Part shown: positions 63,855 through 64,000 of the stretch, piece after piece
How the letters are laid out: every line of letters begins with the position of its first letter
How positions within the stretch are numbered: position 1 is the stretch's first letter
Position numbers and translations under genes: made by a program
From: Nioella halotolerans
GTDB taxonomy: Bacteria; Pseudomonadota; Alphaproteobacteria; Rhodobacterales; Rhodobacteraceae
Length of the DNA: 64,000 nucleotides
Assembly (NCBI GenBank): GCA_003428585.1
Contig: QVQC01000029.1
Location: 124,001 to 188,000 of the forward strand
Reading direction: 5' to 3'
The notes under the pieces: generated by a model
The model's database searches: none
Seen by the model: the letters and a program-made list of their open reading frames with translations, nothing else
What the model was told of the DNA's origin: nothing

Positions 63855-64000
63855 ATGTCCCAGCATCTGCAAGCCATCTACGACACCCGCGTGGCCGAGG
63901 GCCTGCTGCGCCCCGATCCGGGGCAGCGCGAAACCCTGCTGATCCTCGAAGACTTGCGCGAGAAGCTGGAGGATCGCCCGGCCAAGCCCTCGGGCTTTCT
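63855..64000 (+). CDS. AFG1/ZapE-family ATPase, 3' end missing
   Basis: The first 48 residues, MSQHLQAIYDTRVAEGLLRP and DPGQRETLLILEDLREKLED, match the start of AFG1/ZapE proteins (Y-x3-V-x2-G-x-L-x2-D-x2-Q). ZapE is an ATPase linked to cell division under low oxygen in E. coli. The Walker motifs lie past the edge of the window. It starts six bases after the upstream stop. Confidence 0.65.
   Translation, partial: MSQHLQAIYDTRVAEGLLRPDPGQRETLLILEDLREKLEDRPAKPSGF

Noticed and set aside
1..64000. CRISPR arrays, insertion sequences, prophage, rRNA or tRNA genes, toxin-antitoxin or defence systems
   Set aside because: Read through the gaps and gene set without finding direct-repeat arrays, transposases, integrases or structural RNA folds.

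Overview
The window is a GC-rich stretch of an alphaproteobacterial chromosome, most likely from a member of the Rhodobacteraceae (roseobacter/Rhodobacter relatives). This rests on recognisable gene order (parB-parA-rsmG-mnmG-mnmE-rho-hemJ, then maf-aroE-coaE-dnaQ-secB), on the alphaproteobacterial form of the heat-shock promoter before dnaK, and on the style of the surface-glycan genes. No genus can be named from the sequence alone. I see no prophage, transposon, CRISPR array, rRNA or tRNA gene.

Layout. 1-8.8 kb: the end of a universal stress protein, a small orphan gene, an MFS transporter, a three-gene methyltransferase operon whose last gene is a stand-alone Hen1-type RNA methyltransferase, RNase D, lptC-lptA-lptB (LPS export), then hpf and ptsN. 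8.8-20.2 kb: a surface-glycan region with a tandem sulfotransferase, four glycosyltransferases, galU, kdsB, the PAP phosphatase cysQ and an ABC-2 export permease; it ends with an SH3-domain protein and alkB. 20.2-31 kb: dnaK-dnaJ behind a strong RpoH promoter, malic enzyme, mutS, grpE-hrcA and rph-rdgB-hemW. 33-40.4 kb: parB, parA, rsmG, mnmG, mnmE, rho and hemJ, all on the minus strand, with two perfect parS sites.

40.4-40.8 kb is a 415-base gap with an AT-rich tract, DnaA-box-like sites and an inverted repeat. Transcription switches from minus to plus there, and I read it as the chromosomal replication origin. 40.8-47 kb: maf-aroE-coaE-dnaQ, secB, fxsA, then a Tim44-like gene, mltA and smr. 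47-57.2 kb: a lipoprotein hydrolase, hslU and hslV with a membrane-protein gene inserted between them, a cytochrome c, and the rimP-nusA-ylxR-infB operon, which has an intrinsic terminator in its leader. 57.4-64 kb: glutathione-dependent formaldehyde oxidation genes (class III alcohol dehydrogenase, S-formylglutathione hydrolase) with a NYN-LOTUS protein, a TetR regulator, an AEC transporter, a HAD hydrolase, an ornithine-cyclodeaminase-like enzyme and the start of zapE.

Most of the window is conserved core genome close to the origin. The least explained parts are the Hen1-type methyltransferase operon, the sulfated-glycan locus, the membrane gene inside hslVU, the rimP leader terminator and the details of the putative origin.
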